Assembly (NCBI GenBank): GCA_001931905.2
Contig: MSJI02000946.1
Location: 35,489-99,488 of the forward strand
Origin: Cladosporium sp. IMV 00045
Taxonomy: Eukaryota > Ascomycota > Dothideomycetes > Cladosporiales > Cladosporiaceae
Length of the DNA stretch: 64,000 nucleotides
Direction of reading: 5' to 3'
Shown here piece by piece: positions 19,908-30,996 of this stretch. A program made the translations under genes and the position numbers. Below the pieces are notes generated by a model. The model did no database searches. It was not told the DNA's origin and saw only the letters and a list, made by a program, of their open reading frames with translations. Every line of letters begins with the position of its first letter. Position 1 is the stretch's first letter.

Positions 19908-21466
19908 GCTTACGAGTTCCCTACTTTGGTTTCTTATAGCTTGACAGCGATCTAGCGAGCGTGCGGCTTGGACGAGCAATCCGCCTTGTGGATTTGGGGG
20001 GATTTTAACGATTGCACTCTTCTTCCCTAGGTAACGCGAACTGCACGCAAAATCATGTGTGGAAAAATGTAAAGCGCTGGCGCTTTCCTACAACGTACAA
20101 ACCAGGCCCTGAAGACATTGAATGTGCATCATGTAGAAATTCGGACCTCACGTGCAGAGCATAGGTTGCCATCCACGCTGTCAATCGAGGATGAACGTCA
20201 CACACGCTTGCCTCTTCTCGGAGCTTCAGAACGCGAGGAGATACGGTAGATTGGCGACAGACGTCATGACCAAAGAGCTGAAGATCATCGGCGAATGCGC
20301 CCGTCAGAGGACCTTAATATTTCCGAAGCCTGAACAGTCGAGTACCTGTTGAGCACATGGATGTACTTCGGGGTATCTTTTCGTCTTTCTTCGACTCTGA
20401 TATCTGAGGTCGTGCATCAATGCCAACCCTCTTCTCTGGTGGAGAACAACATCCAACGGTCTGTTCATGCCCATGGGGAAGTGGGACGAAGCGAACTTGG
20501 CTTTGACTTGGCTTCGACTGCCAAGAGGGCGGATGTTATCAACACTCCATCCTCCCATCACCACAACATCCTTTCACCCACGCCGAAGACGTTGGGAAAA
20601 CGCCTTCCGCTTCTGACAGTGGTGGCGTCCCAATTGCCGCGGTACAGTATCCTCTCCTGGCCTTTGTGCCGAGAAGGTTGCGCATCAAGGTTTGACACCG
20701 CAGCACACGCCAGAGACCTCCTCTGTCGATCTTCACAGGTACGGAAGCTGGTTGCGTGGCAGCGTATCAACGGGTTGGTTTATGCTTACTGCTCTGACTT
20801 CTTACTGTACGAAGAAACTCACAAAGAACAAAATCTAGATCGCTGGAATACGAGAAGCGATGCAAGACCGCAAATTGATCTTTCCTTCGGCTAGAAGCAG
20901 ATGCAGTCACTTGCGCGCAGATGCAATGACGTCTCAGGGCCAAGCAACATTACACTTTGTCAAGAACCGCATAAGCCTCAGATGGTGCGGTGGGAAGCTC
21001 ACGCCATCGAGATCCTGCAAGTATGTCACGTAGAGGCGGCATTCTACCATCATGGCTATGCGCTCGTTTGGACATACTTTCAAGAAGGTATCGACATGAG
21101 TCTCATTACCGACACAATTAATGACGTTGCCTTATCACCCTACGTGGGGACTATGCATTGAAACACGCTCCGTGAGAGGTCGTCTTGCTGGCGCTAGCAT
21201 GGTTCGCCCTACGCTCGCGGGGTCTTGATGCCCTCTTCGTAGAGGGTGTCTGCACCGATCACGGTACATTCGAAGGTATTGCGGTTCAACGCAACACCCG
21301 CAGAGTTTTATAACTGTCCACGTCGGCGCCCCTTCGGTTCTCTTTGGTCTCCACCAATTTTCCCGTCTACTCCAGATTGCTTATGCCAGCTCAACAAGAC
21401 ACACTCAGGAAACATCGAACTGATCAAACACCATAACGCCCTGGCGAGGCTTTCAACGCTGCAATC
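19908..21466. other. long intergenic region, no recognised gene
   Basis: About 1.56 kb between two plus-strand genes. Frames such as 20349-20894 (181 codons) and its antisense partners lack any family motif and have poor coding character. The segment just before 21467 is the sugar-transporter promoter. Confidence 0.5.
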
Positions 21467-23268
21467 ATGGGCTTCTCAAACGCTCCGTCGAAAGACAACT
21501 CTGAAGGCATCCCGACCTTCTTGGGACTGACGGGCCGGCCTCTTTCCATCCTGGTCTCCATCGTTGCTACCAATGGCTTCTTGCTATTCGGCTACGACCA
21601 AGGTGTCATGTCAGGCATCATTTCGGCACCAGACTTCAACAACGCTTTCCCTGAAACCAAAGACGATGCGACATGGCAAGGCTTCGTCACGGCCATCTAT
21701 GAGATCGGCTGTCTCTTCGGCGCCATTTTTCAACTCGGCTTTGGCGACGTTCTCGGGCGACGACGCGCTATCATCATGGGAGGCGTTGTCATGATCGTCG
21801 GAGTCATCATTCAAGTCGCCGCCATTCCCGGCGTGGGTGCTACGGCTCAGTTCATCGTCGGCCGAACCATCACCGGCATCGGAAACGGAATGAACACGTC
21901 GACCATTCCGACATACCAAGCAGAGTGCTCCAGGACTACCAACCGCGGTCTGCTCATCTGTATCGAAGGAAGTGTGATTGCGATCGGAACCTTGATCGCC
22001 TACTGGATCGACTTTGGCGCCAGCTATGGTCCGGCGGATCTCACATGGCGCTTCCCAATCGCCTTCCAGTGTGTGTTTGGCCTCTTCCTTTCAGGCCTCA
22101 TGCTGTTCCTTCCGGAGTCCCCGCGTTGGCTCATGACTAGAGACCGCCACGATCAGGCCATGACTTCTCTCGCCGCTCTTCGCGGTAAGCACAGGGAGGA
22201 TGAGGAGATCAAGTTGGAAGCAAGTGTCATTCACGACAGCATCCGCGCTTCGGGTCATGTCGGCGGCAACACTCCTTTCTCTGCCCTTTTCACTGGCGGC
22301 AAGACGCAGCACTTTAGGAGAATGCTGTTGGGCGCATCTTCGCAGTTTTTCCAACAGATTGGTGGCTGTAACGGTAAGCATTGAAAATATCGTTCCCGGA
22401 ACCACTCAACATCTTTAACACCTTTTCATAGCCGTCATCTACTACCTCCCCGTCCTCTTTGAGAGCTCCCTCGGCCAAGACAGGACCATGTCCCTCATCC
22501 TCGGTGGCGTGAACATGGTCATCTACTCCATCTTCGCCGCCTCATCGTGGTGGCTAATCGAGCACGTCGGCCGCCGCAAGCTCTTCCTCGCCGGCACCGT
22601 GGGCCAATGTCTATCCATGGTCATCACTTTCGCCTGTCTGATCCCGCAGTACATCGATCCCGCCAATACCGCCCCAGCAAGCGGCGCGGCCGCGGGTCTT
22701 TTCCTGTACATCGCTTTCTTCGGCGCCACCTGGCTTCCGCTCCCCTGGCTTTACCCTGCTGAGATCAACCCTCTCAAGACTCGCGCGAAGGCCAACGCCG
22801 TGTCGACTTGCTCCAATTGGCTGTGGAATTTCACAATCGTGATGGCAACGCCACCCATGGTGGCCAACATCAAGTTCGGTACGTGAATCCCTATTCACCC
22901 ACAAGCTCCCCAAGAAACCCCAACTAACTCCACTCAAAGGAACCTACGTCTTCTTCGCCGCCGTGAACGCCTGCTTCCTACCCATCATCTACTTCTTCTA
23001 CCCGGAGACCAAGGGCCGCTCGCTCGAGGAAATCGACATCATCTTCGCCAAAGGCCACCTGGAGAACATGAGCTACGTGCGCGCTTCCAAGGAGCTGCCC
23101 TTCCTCAGCAACGAGGAGATTGACGAGAAAGCGCGCGAGTACGGGTTCGCTGTCGACGATGGACCGCGCATGCACTCGTATTCTGGGCAGAGTGAGAAGG
23201 ACAAGGGGGACACGTCGTCGCAGGGCTCGTCGCAGGGACGGGAGAGGAAGGGGAGTAGTATGGTTTGA
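21467..23268 (+). CDS. MFS sugar/hexose transporter
   Basis: Major facilitator superfamily sugar porter of the plasma membrane. Exons 21467-22373, 22432-22878 and 22940-23268 give 560 aa, normal for the family, with twelve predicted membrane helices. Signature motifs in order: LFGYDQGVMSGI in helix 1, GDVLGRRRAI between helices 2 and 3, the RTITGIGNGM segment, PESPRWL after helix 6, QQIGGCNAVIYYLPV in helix 7, IEHVGRRKLF, PWLYPAEINPLKTR and PETKGRSLEEID after helix 12. The C-terminal tail is hydrophilic with Ser/Gly runs. Both introns carry CTAAC-like branch sites. Substrate cannot be assigned. It is convergent with the histidine kinase gene. Confidence 0.93.
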
Positions 23269-23916
23269 GGGTTGGCAGTGGTATGCCAGGTTTGGACGTT
23301 TTGTGTGCAGAATGGAAGATTTTTCTCGGCGCTCCACGGGGATGTGCTGGTTATATACATGAACCTAGCCGACGCCTGGTTGTGTGGGGGGCTACGGAAA
23401 AGAAAGAGGTCATATTCTCAAGACATAGATTGAAGACGAAGTAGAATCAACACAATCAATTTGCACGACGCGATTCATATCGAGTTTTTCCTCGCATATC
23501 ACGCCCAGAACAGTCCCAGTCGCGGAACGGCCGTTGGAATCAACTCGATATGCTACTGCACGAAGAAATCTCATCATATATATAGACAATCGTCACACCG
23601 TACGCAGACATTGGGTATACACAGAGCTGTAATAGTCCCACTATGAACAAAGGCAAGACACAGCAAATTTACACAAACCCTCCCCTTCAATCCCAAGGTA
23701 TATCTAGTTATTGCGCCCCCTGACACCAACCCGTAGGTTCCTAGAAGTTGGGCAATTGCGCATGGTATTGTTGGATAAGGGATACAGTCGAGTCAAAACA
23801 AAAAAACGCCCACGCTAAAGCCCTATCAAGAAAACAAGTTGAAAAAAAAAAAAAAAAAAAAGAGAAGAATTTCTCTCCTCTGACCCCTCCTCCCAAACTC
23901 CTGGAAAGCCCAAATC
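23269..23916. other. intergenic between convergent genes, with an A20 tract
   Basis: 3' flanks of the sugar transporter and the histidine kinase. It contains a run of twenty A residues at 23842-23861. No gene seen. Confidence 0.6.
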
Positions 23917-26900
23917 TCAAATCCTCAAGACTTCGACATATCCTTCCTCCCAGCCTCGTCCGCCGCTTTGGATCGGTGCGAGAGCTGGCGGCGCATGTTG
24001 CTCATGACGACTTGCACTTTGGCGTCCATCTGCGGAGGCAGGTTGGCCATTTCCTGCGGCGTCAGGTGGATTTCCGTCTCCTGGTGGCGCGGATTCTTCG
24101 GGCGGGCCGGAGACTGTGCGGGAGATTGGGAGAGAGGTTGGGGGTTTGGTGCCTTGTTTTCTCCGTTGTTGTCGTTGGATGTTGCTGTTATTCGTGCTCC
24201 TCTCGTCTTCGGGAAGCTGAGTGACGACCGTGTTGACGAGCTTGTTGGCTTCTTGCTGCAAATTGGGTATCGTCGAGGGTTCCTGGTTCAGGTAGCCCTC
24301 GAGCATTTGCTTGAGCGTGTCCGCGCGCACGGGTTTGGCGAGGTAGTTGTTCATGCCGGCTTCGAGGCACTTTTCGCGATCGCCGCGGATCGCGCTGGCG
24401 GTCATGGCGATGACGAGGATATCGCTGACTCGCGGGTCAGGATGTCTTCGGATCTCTCGTGTGGCGTTGTAGCCGTCGAGCACGGGCATTTGTACGTCCA
24501 TCAGCACCAGGTGGAAGGGGTCGCCGGCTTTGCTGGCCTTGCCGAGAGCGTCTACGGCTTGCTGCCCGTCGCCGTAGGCCTGGCAGTGGAAACCTAGTTT
24601 CTTGACGAAGTTGATGGCGATCTTCTGGTTGATTGGGTTATCCTCAGCGATACACACTTTGAGCTTGTCGCGAGGGATGCCGGCGAGTGAGGCCAAGGCC
24701 TTCGCGCCCGGGCCTTGTTCCACGGCAGGCGGTGTGAAGATGGCCATTGGATCCGCATTCCTGTTCGCGCCATGGCTCTCTTGTTTTTCTCCGTTTGCGG
24801 TGGCCTGTACTTTCTTGAACGGAAGCGAGAAGGATACGGTTGTTCCAACGCCTGGCTGGCTGTCCAGCCAGATGCGACCATGCATTACGTTCTCGATGAT
24901 GGCTTTGCAAATGGACAAGCCCAAACCAGTGCCGCCATATGAACGGGCAGTACTGGAATCCGCTTGGGAAAATGGCAGGAAGAGGTTCTTTTGCTGCTCG
25001 TCGGAAATGCCAATGCCGGTGTCTGACACCGAGATGATGGCTTGGATGCTCTCTGGGTTCTCGGACTCGATCACAGCCCGCACGGTAATGCTTCCCTTGC
25101 TGGTGAACTTGAACGAGTTACTCATGAGGTTAAACAAGATCTGGTGTAGCCGGACGGGATCTCCCATGACGATAAGCTGAGGATCAAGGTCGAGGTGCTC
25201 GATCGTCTTCAAGCCCTTCTCTATGTTGGTGTATGAAAGTGCTCGAACAACTTCCGAGATCGTCTCGGTCAAGGAGAGCGGCACAGAGAATACGTTCATC
25301 TTGCCCGCTTCCAATTTGGAGAAGTCGAGAATATCGTTGATGACGCTGAGCAGCGTGTCGGCGCACACCCGAATGGAATCGGCATGCTCTTCCTGCTCCT
25401 TACTCAACGGAGTGGCTTTCAGCATTTCCGACATTCCAATGACACCGTTCAACGGCGTGCGGAGTTCGTGCGAAACATTGGCAAGGAACATTGACTTGGC
25501 TTTGGCTGCTTCTTCTTTGAGGCGGACCATGTCCATGGCCTTTGCCTCTGCCGACTTCGCCTTCTTCTCTGCATCCCGTGCCTGTGCCAATGCCTGTTTC
25601 TGAACGTCGAGCATTGCGGAGTTGCTTGCTGAGACCTTCTCAACACGCTTGAAAAGCAAAGCGTTTGCGATAGAGATAGCAATCTGGTTGACCAGCAGGC
25701 GAAGCAGGGTGACTGTCCGCTCAGTGAACGAGTTTGGAGGAGCTTGGCAGTGGACGCTGCCCAGAAGCACGTTATCACCGTGCAAGATGGGCATGGTGAC
25801 AGTAGATACACCGCCAGGGTTCTCTTTCAGCCAGGATTCAGGTGCGTTGGCAAAGCGATCGTCGTCCAGCACGTTGCGCAAGAAGAGCGAGTCTTGGAAG
25901 CGCAGACAGTACATAGTCACTTGCTTTGCGATGGGATCGTCCACTTCTTCTAGGTATATGCCAGAAGGCGGCGGTGTCATGCCATCCGGAGCGCCGGTCG
26001 CAGCCACAAACCAGCCGCCGCCTTCTTGTTCGACGCAAAGACCTACTTTGGTAGCTCCAGTTGATTCGACAATGATTTCTGTCAGCTTATTCAGGAGACG
26101 ATCCACATCAAGCTCAGAGGACAACAACTGAGAAGATTCCAAGATGCTAGCCAGATCGAGCATGTCAAGACCAACTGCAGAGTAGCCTCCGGGTGTGACC
26201 GATGCGCCAGCGAGCTTGTTGCTCATTTCCTTCTGCTGAGCGGCACTTGGATCGATCCAGTCGTTAGTTCTCTCCGCGGATGTTTGCGGTCTATGCTGTG
26301 CCGCGGCATTCACTGGGTGGTGATACGGGACCGCAGCTTCGTCTGTGAGGTCCGTCTGGACGCCAGCGTCCCGGTTGGCACCTGTGCGCGTACCGTAGAG
26401 GAGGAATTGATACTTTTCAGAGACGTGATCTACCAATCCAAAGGCGGAGATTCGGCGATATGCTGAGAGGCAGTCAAGGATCAAACCTCGTGCTGGTCGC
26501 TTGGCACCTTTGCGAATGAGGAAGTCGGCGTAAAGCTCCATGCTCAGAGCTTCGTCCAGTGTGAATCCGTGGAGCACAGCGTGGTCGATTGCATTCTCGT
26601 AACCTGGGAGGCTGCGGTTATATTGTTGATTGACATCCGCAACTTCTGCATCCAACAGCTGCAGCCACGTGTAATAGTTGACGCTGTTGAGACTGGAAAT
26701 CAACTCGATCTGAGTACGGTATCCCTCGATTCGGTGGAGTATATCATCGCGGTCTTCGGTGCTTGGATCATCTCGCAGAGACGATATCAGCGCCAACGAT
26801 AAGAAAAACATGTTGGTGAAGTTAAAGCGCACGCTCCAAAGACTGTCAGCATTTCTCACCAGCTCTTCGCCCAGCAAGAGAGCGTCACGGTGGTGTCCGA

Positions 26901-29649
26901 ATCGGTAAAGGCAGTCTAGCTTGTAGCTTTTGTAGACAGTGAGGGTGTTGATCGGGTTCGAAGCTCTCGTTGTGATCCATTTACAGTAAACATCAGAGGA
27001 ATGTCTTTCATCAGACATGACCAACGCAGGATACTTATTCGAGGTTTTGCCCTGCATGGCACGGGCGTATTGACGGGCGGCCATCAGAAAGCCGCCACCG
27101 CGGATGCTCTCTTGCCAGTCAGGAGCCTCTTCTGAAACAGCTCCTACGAAATTCTCGACGTCCAGAAGATCGTCTGACGCCCAGATTCGGAACGCCGCGC
27201 CGATTCCGAGGTTCAGCAGATGGAGGATCCTATCGCCTCCAGCGTTGGAAGCCTCGAGGCCTCGATTGAGAACTTCCATCTGAGTCTTGAGGTCAGTCTC
27301 CAGATGGCCAATGAACATTGGATGAAGTGTAAATCCTCTTCCGGCGGTATAGCTCTCTGAAGTGTAAGCTTCGAACATGCTGTTCGCCAGCTTGCCGAAG
27401 TCGCTTCCGCACCTGATGAGTTTGAAACGGTGAATGCAGATAGTGGCAAAGTGGACGAAGCCCAAGCTGATTTGCGCGAAAGGCCCCCGCTCGAGGTAGA
27501 GGTCCATCAGCATGAGGACTGACTGGTAGAATAGAAGTGGGTCTGTCCAGTAGCATGCCGAGATCGTCTCCATTAGGACTGCCCCAAGGATGGTCACGTC
27601 TGTGTTGAAAGGCTGGCTTGTAGATGCATCCACGTCCAAGGTGCTGGCCTGCAGCATGGGCAGCTGATAGTGAAATTTCTCATCACATTGCTCCCAGGTC
27701 GTCTCGGGCATCTCCAGGCCAAGAAGAGAAAGTGAGTTTTGCAGCGCCATCAGCGCTGCTTTGCTGTCGCCACGTGATGCACACATTCGGCTATGAATGA
27801 TCGAAGCAGGAGCTTTGTCGGCAGGGCTCTTCGCGTTCTTGAAGATGCCCTCTAGCACCTTGGCCGATTGCTCGAAATCCGACATGTACCAGTACGCTTC
27901 GGAAGTCTTTGTATGTAAGGATAGAGTCTCGCCATAGTTGACGTCCTCTGCATCTCCATTCCAAGCATCTTCTTGCAAGAGATCCAGACAGCTCTTGTAG
28001 TAGTTTAAGCACATTCGTCTCGCACCTGCTTCGCGGGCAGCTTCTGCTGCTTGGTAAAGCAAGTCTCGATAAGCCGATCGTACCTTTGCCCGGCGCTTTA
28101 TGACTGGTAGAGCTCTGACGATGTGGCGGGCTTGATCGTATAGTACTACATCCCGCTGTGTATTTGCGTTGTATGGTTCGTGCTTAAGGAGTGCGCAAGA
28201 TAGAACGTAATGCATCTCCTCCTTCGAGTAGCTATCCGTCAGGGAAAGCGCTGATGAGAGATACCTATCGTGTGTGAATTTGAAATCGTCATCGTCGTCA
28301 GTCGCCATTATTAGGAAACTCTTCAAAGCAACTTGAAGTCCATAGACTGGATCCTGTGCCCGAGGAGGCAACACTTCTGGCGGTGATGCCTTGGAACACT
28401 CGCAACTCATGACATACTTCAGAAGGCTGAATCTGAAGTGGTTGCCAATAGTCGCGGCCCATGCCAGAAACGTTTGCGCCTCCGTAGGCAAGTCGTGTAG
28501 CCGACGGGCGATAAAGTCGTTTGATGAGAATTTCGTCTCATCGGGGCTTGAAAACTCATCAAACACTTTGTTCATGTCATACTCCCATTGAGTGCATCGC
28601 CAGCAGTAATAGACACATTTCTTGCGATAACACGAGTCGAGCATCTCCTTGACAAAGAACGGCGAGCCGTTAGTTTTTTCTTGAATCACAGCGGCCAATG
28701 GCATGCAATATTCTCGGGGTCGCATCAGCGTGTCTGAAACATATTGTGCCGTATCTTCGTCCTCGAAGTTCCCTAGCTCGATCTTTTTCGCGCTTTGGAG
28801 TAGTTGTCTCGTTTTGGCTGTCAAAGTTCCTTCTCCTCTGTGCGTCACAATCAGAACCACGGGTATTCGAGCAGCGACAAGATGCTGAACAAGCTCGAGG
28901 CATTCGGTATCTGCAAATTGCAGATCGTCCAAGCAGAAGCAGATGAACTTCTGAAGCGACAACAGTCGGAGTACATCGAGGAACATAGCCACGAACCGAG
29001 AAGATCTGTTGTTCCCACCAGCCCGGAGCCATTCATGTGTGGATGCGGAATTGCATGTGTTTTTCCCAGAGTATCCCGGCCCTTGCGTCTTATGGGTGTT
29101 GGTGTGATTCGCTTGCGTCTGTCCGTTCAAGTCCCGGACCAAAAGCCACTCGGGAAGGTCGAGGTAGGTATGTAAGACCGGCCAGACCGGCTGCACCAAA
29201 TGCCTCACATTGTTGTGGAAGGGTGTGCTGACGTCCTCCTCGCTGAAGATTTGCTGAAAGAGAGACGAGAGCACCTTGACCAACGGCTCGAAGGGCGTCT
29301 TCTTTACTTGGTCGAATTTGGCGCTCGTGAAGTATCCATGCTGGCGAGCAGAGCTGGCCACGCTCTGTACCAGCGAGCTTTTACCACAACCCGCGGCGCC
29401 GGAGATGCTTATGAGCTCTGTACGCGCATGCTTGATTCGGAGCCGTCCGACGACATTGCTCATCCCATCGCCCGAGTGCTTGCTCCCTCTTGCCGTGCGA
29501 CGATCGAAAGATGAAACGCGATCTAGCGAGCTCCCGTTCTCAAGGTCATCGTCTGCCTTCTCCGTTGCCGTTCCTGCGCGCGAAGAGGCGTGGCTGTAGA
29601 TGGATTCGCTGCGTGCTGTTTTCTCCTGGTCCTCCTGTATGGTTTCCAT
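23917..29649 (-). CDS. hybrid histidine kinase, group X-like (AAA-GAF-HK-REC)
   Basis: Large cytoplasmic sensor kinase that should autophosphorylate on His, pass phosphate to its own receiver, and signal through a phosphotransfer protein to the Ssk1/HOG or Skn7 branch. The uninterrupted frame gives 1910 aa. Domains: disordered N-terminus; P-loop ATPase with Walker A GAAGCGKSS at 84-92 and Walker B FICFCLDDLQFAD near 235-247; long helical TPR-like region; GAF domain about 1160-1310; H-box SHELRTPLNG with H1394; ATPase N box NSFKF and G boxes DTGIGI and GGTGLGL; receiver AEDNPIN, D1718 in LMDVQMP and AKP lysine. Group X enzymes normally start with a Ser/Thr-kinase-like domain, which is absent here. 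After about residue 1820 a frame shifted by one base, ending at 23925-23927, encodes a much more protein-like tail than the listed frame (see findings). Confidence 0.9.
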   Translation of the reverse strand: METIQEDQEKTARSESIYSHASSRAGTATEKADDDLENGSSLDRVSSFDRRTARGSKHSGDGMSNVVGRLRIKHARTELISISGAAGCGKSSLVQSVASSARQHGYFTSAKFDQVKKTPFEPLVKVLSSLFQQIFSEEDVSTPFHNNVRHLVQPVWPVLHTYLDLPEWLLVRDLNGQTQANHTNTHKTQGPGYSGKNTCNSASTHEWLRAGGNNRSSRFVAMFLDVLRLLSLQKFICFCLDDLQFADTECLELVQHLVAARIPVVLIVTHRGEGTLTAKTRQLLQSAKKIELGNFEDEDTAQYVSDTLMRPREYCMPLAAVIQEKTNGSPFFVKEMLDSCYRKKCVYYCWRCTQWEYDMNKVFDEFSSPDETKFSSNDFIARRLHDLPTEAQTFLAWAATIGNHFRFSLLKYVMSCECSKASPPEVLPPRAQDPVYGLQVALKSFLIMATDDDDDFKFTHDRYLSSALSLTDSYSKEEMHYVLSCALLKHEPYNANTQRDVVLYDQARHIVRALPVIKRRAKVRSAYRDLLYQAAEAAREAGARRMCLNYYKSCLDLLQEDAWNGDAEDVNYGETLSLHTKTSEAYWYMSDFEQSAKVLEGIFKNAKSPADKAPASIIHSRMCASRGDSKAALMALQNSLSLLGLEMPETTWEQCDEKFHYQLPMLQASTLDVDASTSQPFNTDVTILGAVLMETISACYWTDPLLFYQSVLMLMDLYLERGPFAQISLGFVHFATICIHRFKLIRCGSDFGKLANSMFEAYTSESYTAGRGFTLHPMFIGHLETDLKTQMEVLNRGLEASNAGGDRILHLLNLGIGAAFRIWASDDLLDVENFVGAVSEEAPDWQESIRGGGFLMAARQYARAMQGKTSNKYPALVMSDERHSSDVYCKWITTRASNPINTLTVYKSYKLDCLYRFGHHRDALLLGEELVRNADSLWSVRFNFTNMFFLSLALISSLRDDPSTEDRDDILHRIEGYRTQIELISSLNSVNYYTWLQLLDAEVADVNQQYNRSLPGYENAIDHAVLHGFTLDEALSMELYADFLIRKGAKRPARGLILDCLSAYRRISAFGLVDHVSEKYQFLLYGTRTGANRDAGVQTDLTDEAAVPYHHPVNAAAQHRPQTSAERTNDWIDPSAAQQKEMSNKLAGASVTPGGYSAVGLDMLDLASILESSQLLSSELDVDRLLNKLTEIIVESTGATKVGLCVEQEGGGWFVAATGAPDGMTPPPSGIYLEEVDDPIAKQVTMYCLRFQDSLFLRNVLDDDRFANAPESWLKENPGGVSTVTMPILHGDNVLLGSVHCQAPPNSFTERTVTLLRLLVNQIAISIANALLFKRVEKVSASNSAMLDVQKQALAQARDAEKKAKSAEAKAMDMVRLKEEAAKAKSMFLANVSHELRTPLNGVIGMSEMLKATPLSKEQEEHADSIRVCADTLLSVINDILDFSKLEAGKMNVFSVPLSLTETISEVVRALSYTNIEKGLKTIEHLDLDPQLIVMGDPVRLHQILFNLMSNSFKFTSKGSITVRAVIESENPESIQAIISVSDTGIGISDEQQKNLFLPFSQADSSTARSYGGTGLGLSICKAIIENVMHGRIWLDSQPGVGTTVSFSLPFKKVQATANGEKQESHGANRNADPMAIFTPPAVEQGPGAKALASLAGIPRDKLKVCIAEDNPINQKIAINFVKKLGFHCQAYGDGQQAVDALGKASKAGDPFHLVLMDVQMPVLDGYNATREIRRHPDPRVSDILVIAMTASAIRGDREKCLEAGMNNYLAKPVRADTLKQMLEGYLNQEPSTIPNLQQEANKLVNTVVTQLPEDERSTNNSNIQRQQRRKQGTKPPTSLPISRTVSGPPEESAPPGDGNPPDAAGNGQPASADGRQSASRHEQHAPPALAPIQSGGRGWEEGYVEVLRI

Positions 29650-30996
29650 GTCTGCTCTTCAATCATGCGCCTCTATGTGCCGAGTAGCGGTTGTGTCGCC
29701 GCGCTGCGCGCTGTTCATCAGGCGTGGCGAGCAAATGGCATAATCCAGAGCGGGAAAGAGTGAGCGTAGGCGGTGCTTCCGCGGCAGTCACGCAGATCGG
29801 GAATTGTTCCTGCGGCGATATGGCTGAAGAGCGTGGATAGCAGCGGCGGGATCAGACGAGTCCCGTCGAGTGTGATGATGATTGTCGAAGCGAAAGTTGA
29901 TAAGGAGAAGCTGGGTAAGGGATCAGTTGTTGTTGATAGCTAGCAAGTCAGACGCCCGCACGGCTCGGTGACGATTCGTAATAGAGACCGATGTCTTGTA
30001 ATCGCCCTAGCAGCCGCTTAGCCCAGAGCCTGCGACCCCACAGATGAGATCCATGCGAGCTGTGATCTGCCCCTTCGACGATGGCCAGAACGCCTTGACG
30101 CCACGCTGCATCCGTGGCTGACTTCACAGATCCAGGGAGACACAAAGAGTTCCACTTTGCTGGGATCTCGGCCAGGTCAGAGCATGCCTGCATCTATATC
30201 TCGGCCATTCGACTACGGCTCCACGACTATATGCAGGAATCACACCAGCTGTGAATACCTCCGTTTATTCGGCATGGCAGTCATGCTCATTTGATTAATC
30301 CATGACGACAAGTCTCGGTAGTAAGCTTATAGTTAAACATGCACGGAGCGGCTTAAGGAGGATGGGCTCCCGCGGACTCGCTCACACCACGTCAATGGTA
30401 ATACAGAGACTCGGTCTCTCTTTGAACTTTGTATAAAAATTGTAGCTTCCATTCACCAATCGTGACAGTTAATGAGATCGTCTAGTGTCCCTCCACTCCA
30501 GCCGGACGTTTGTTACCCTGGTTTGTGTCTGCTCTTCCTGGAACTAAGAGCAATTTATACCAACGCAAGTGTTGCAAATGCATGAAATTCAAGAAGACCC
30601 CCTTAGCGATACTAACATGACAACGGAGTTAGCGGTATATCAGTCCAGCTAACTTCAACGCGATGCATCTCGTTCATGGAGACTCGACTGGTACCATGCC
30701 GTTTGGATGCCAGTTACAACAGTAGTGGTCACATCAATGATGCAGACTTCTACAGATACATAAGCAATATGAGCTCAAGAGCATACACAAAATCAAAAGT
30801 GTAATAAAATACAATCAGATTAGAGACCAATCCTAAGACTAGGACATGCTCTGGAGTAGCGTTCCCATTTAACCCTATTGTAAAACGGACTTTACACGTA
30901 CAAAGACAAGATATCCTTTTTGCGCCCGCTCACGCCATGCTGCAACGGCTTCCCAGCCTATAACATCCTACAAAAAGCCACGCTTGCGGCAACCCC
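29650..30996. other. intergenic, upstream of the histidine kinase
   Basis: About 1.35 kb between two minus-strand genes. The only notable minus-strand frame is 29948-30193 (81 codons), without kinase motifs or other recognised domains. No missing kinase exon for the adjacent gene could be found here. Confidence 0.6.

Noticed and set aside
20349..20894. 181-codon plus-strand frame in the 19.9-21.5 kb gap
   Set aside because: No domain, poor codon bias and overlapping antisense frames of similar quality.
24180..24215. Intron explaining the frame change in the histidine kinase
   Set aside because: No GT donor occurs in the required interval, so splicing cannot account for it.
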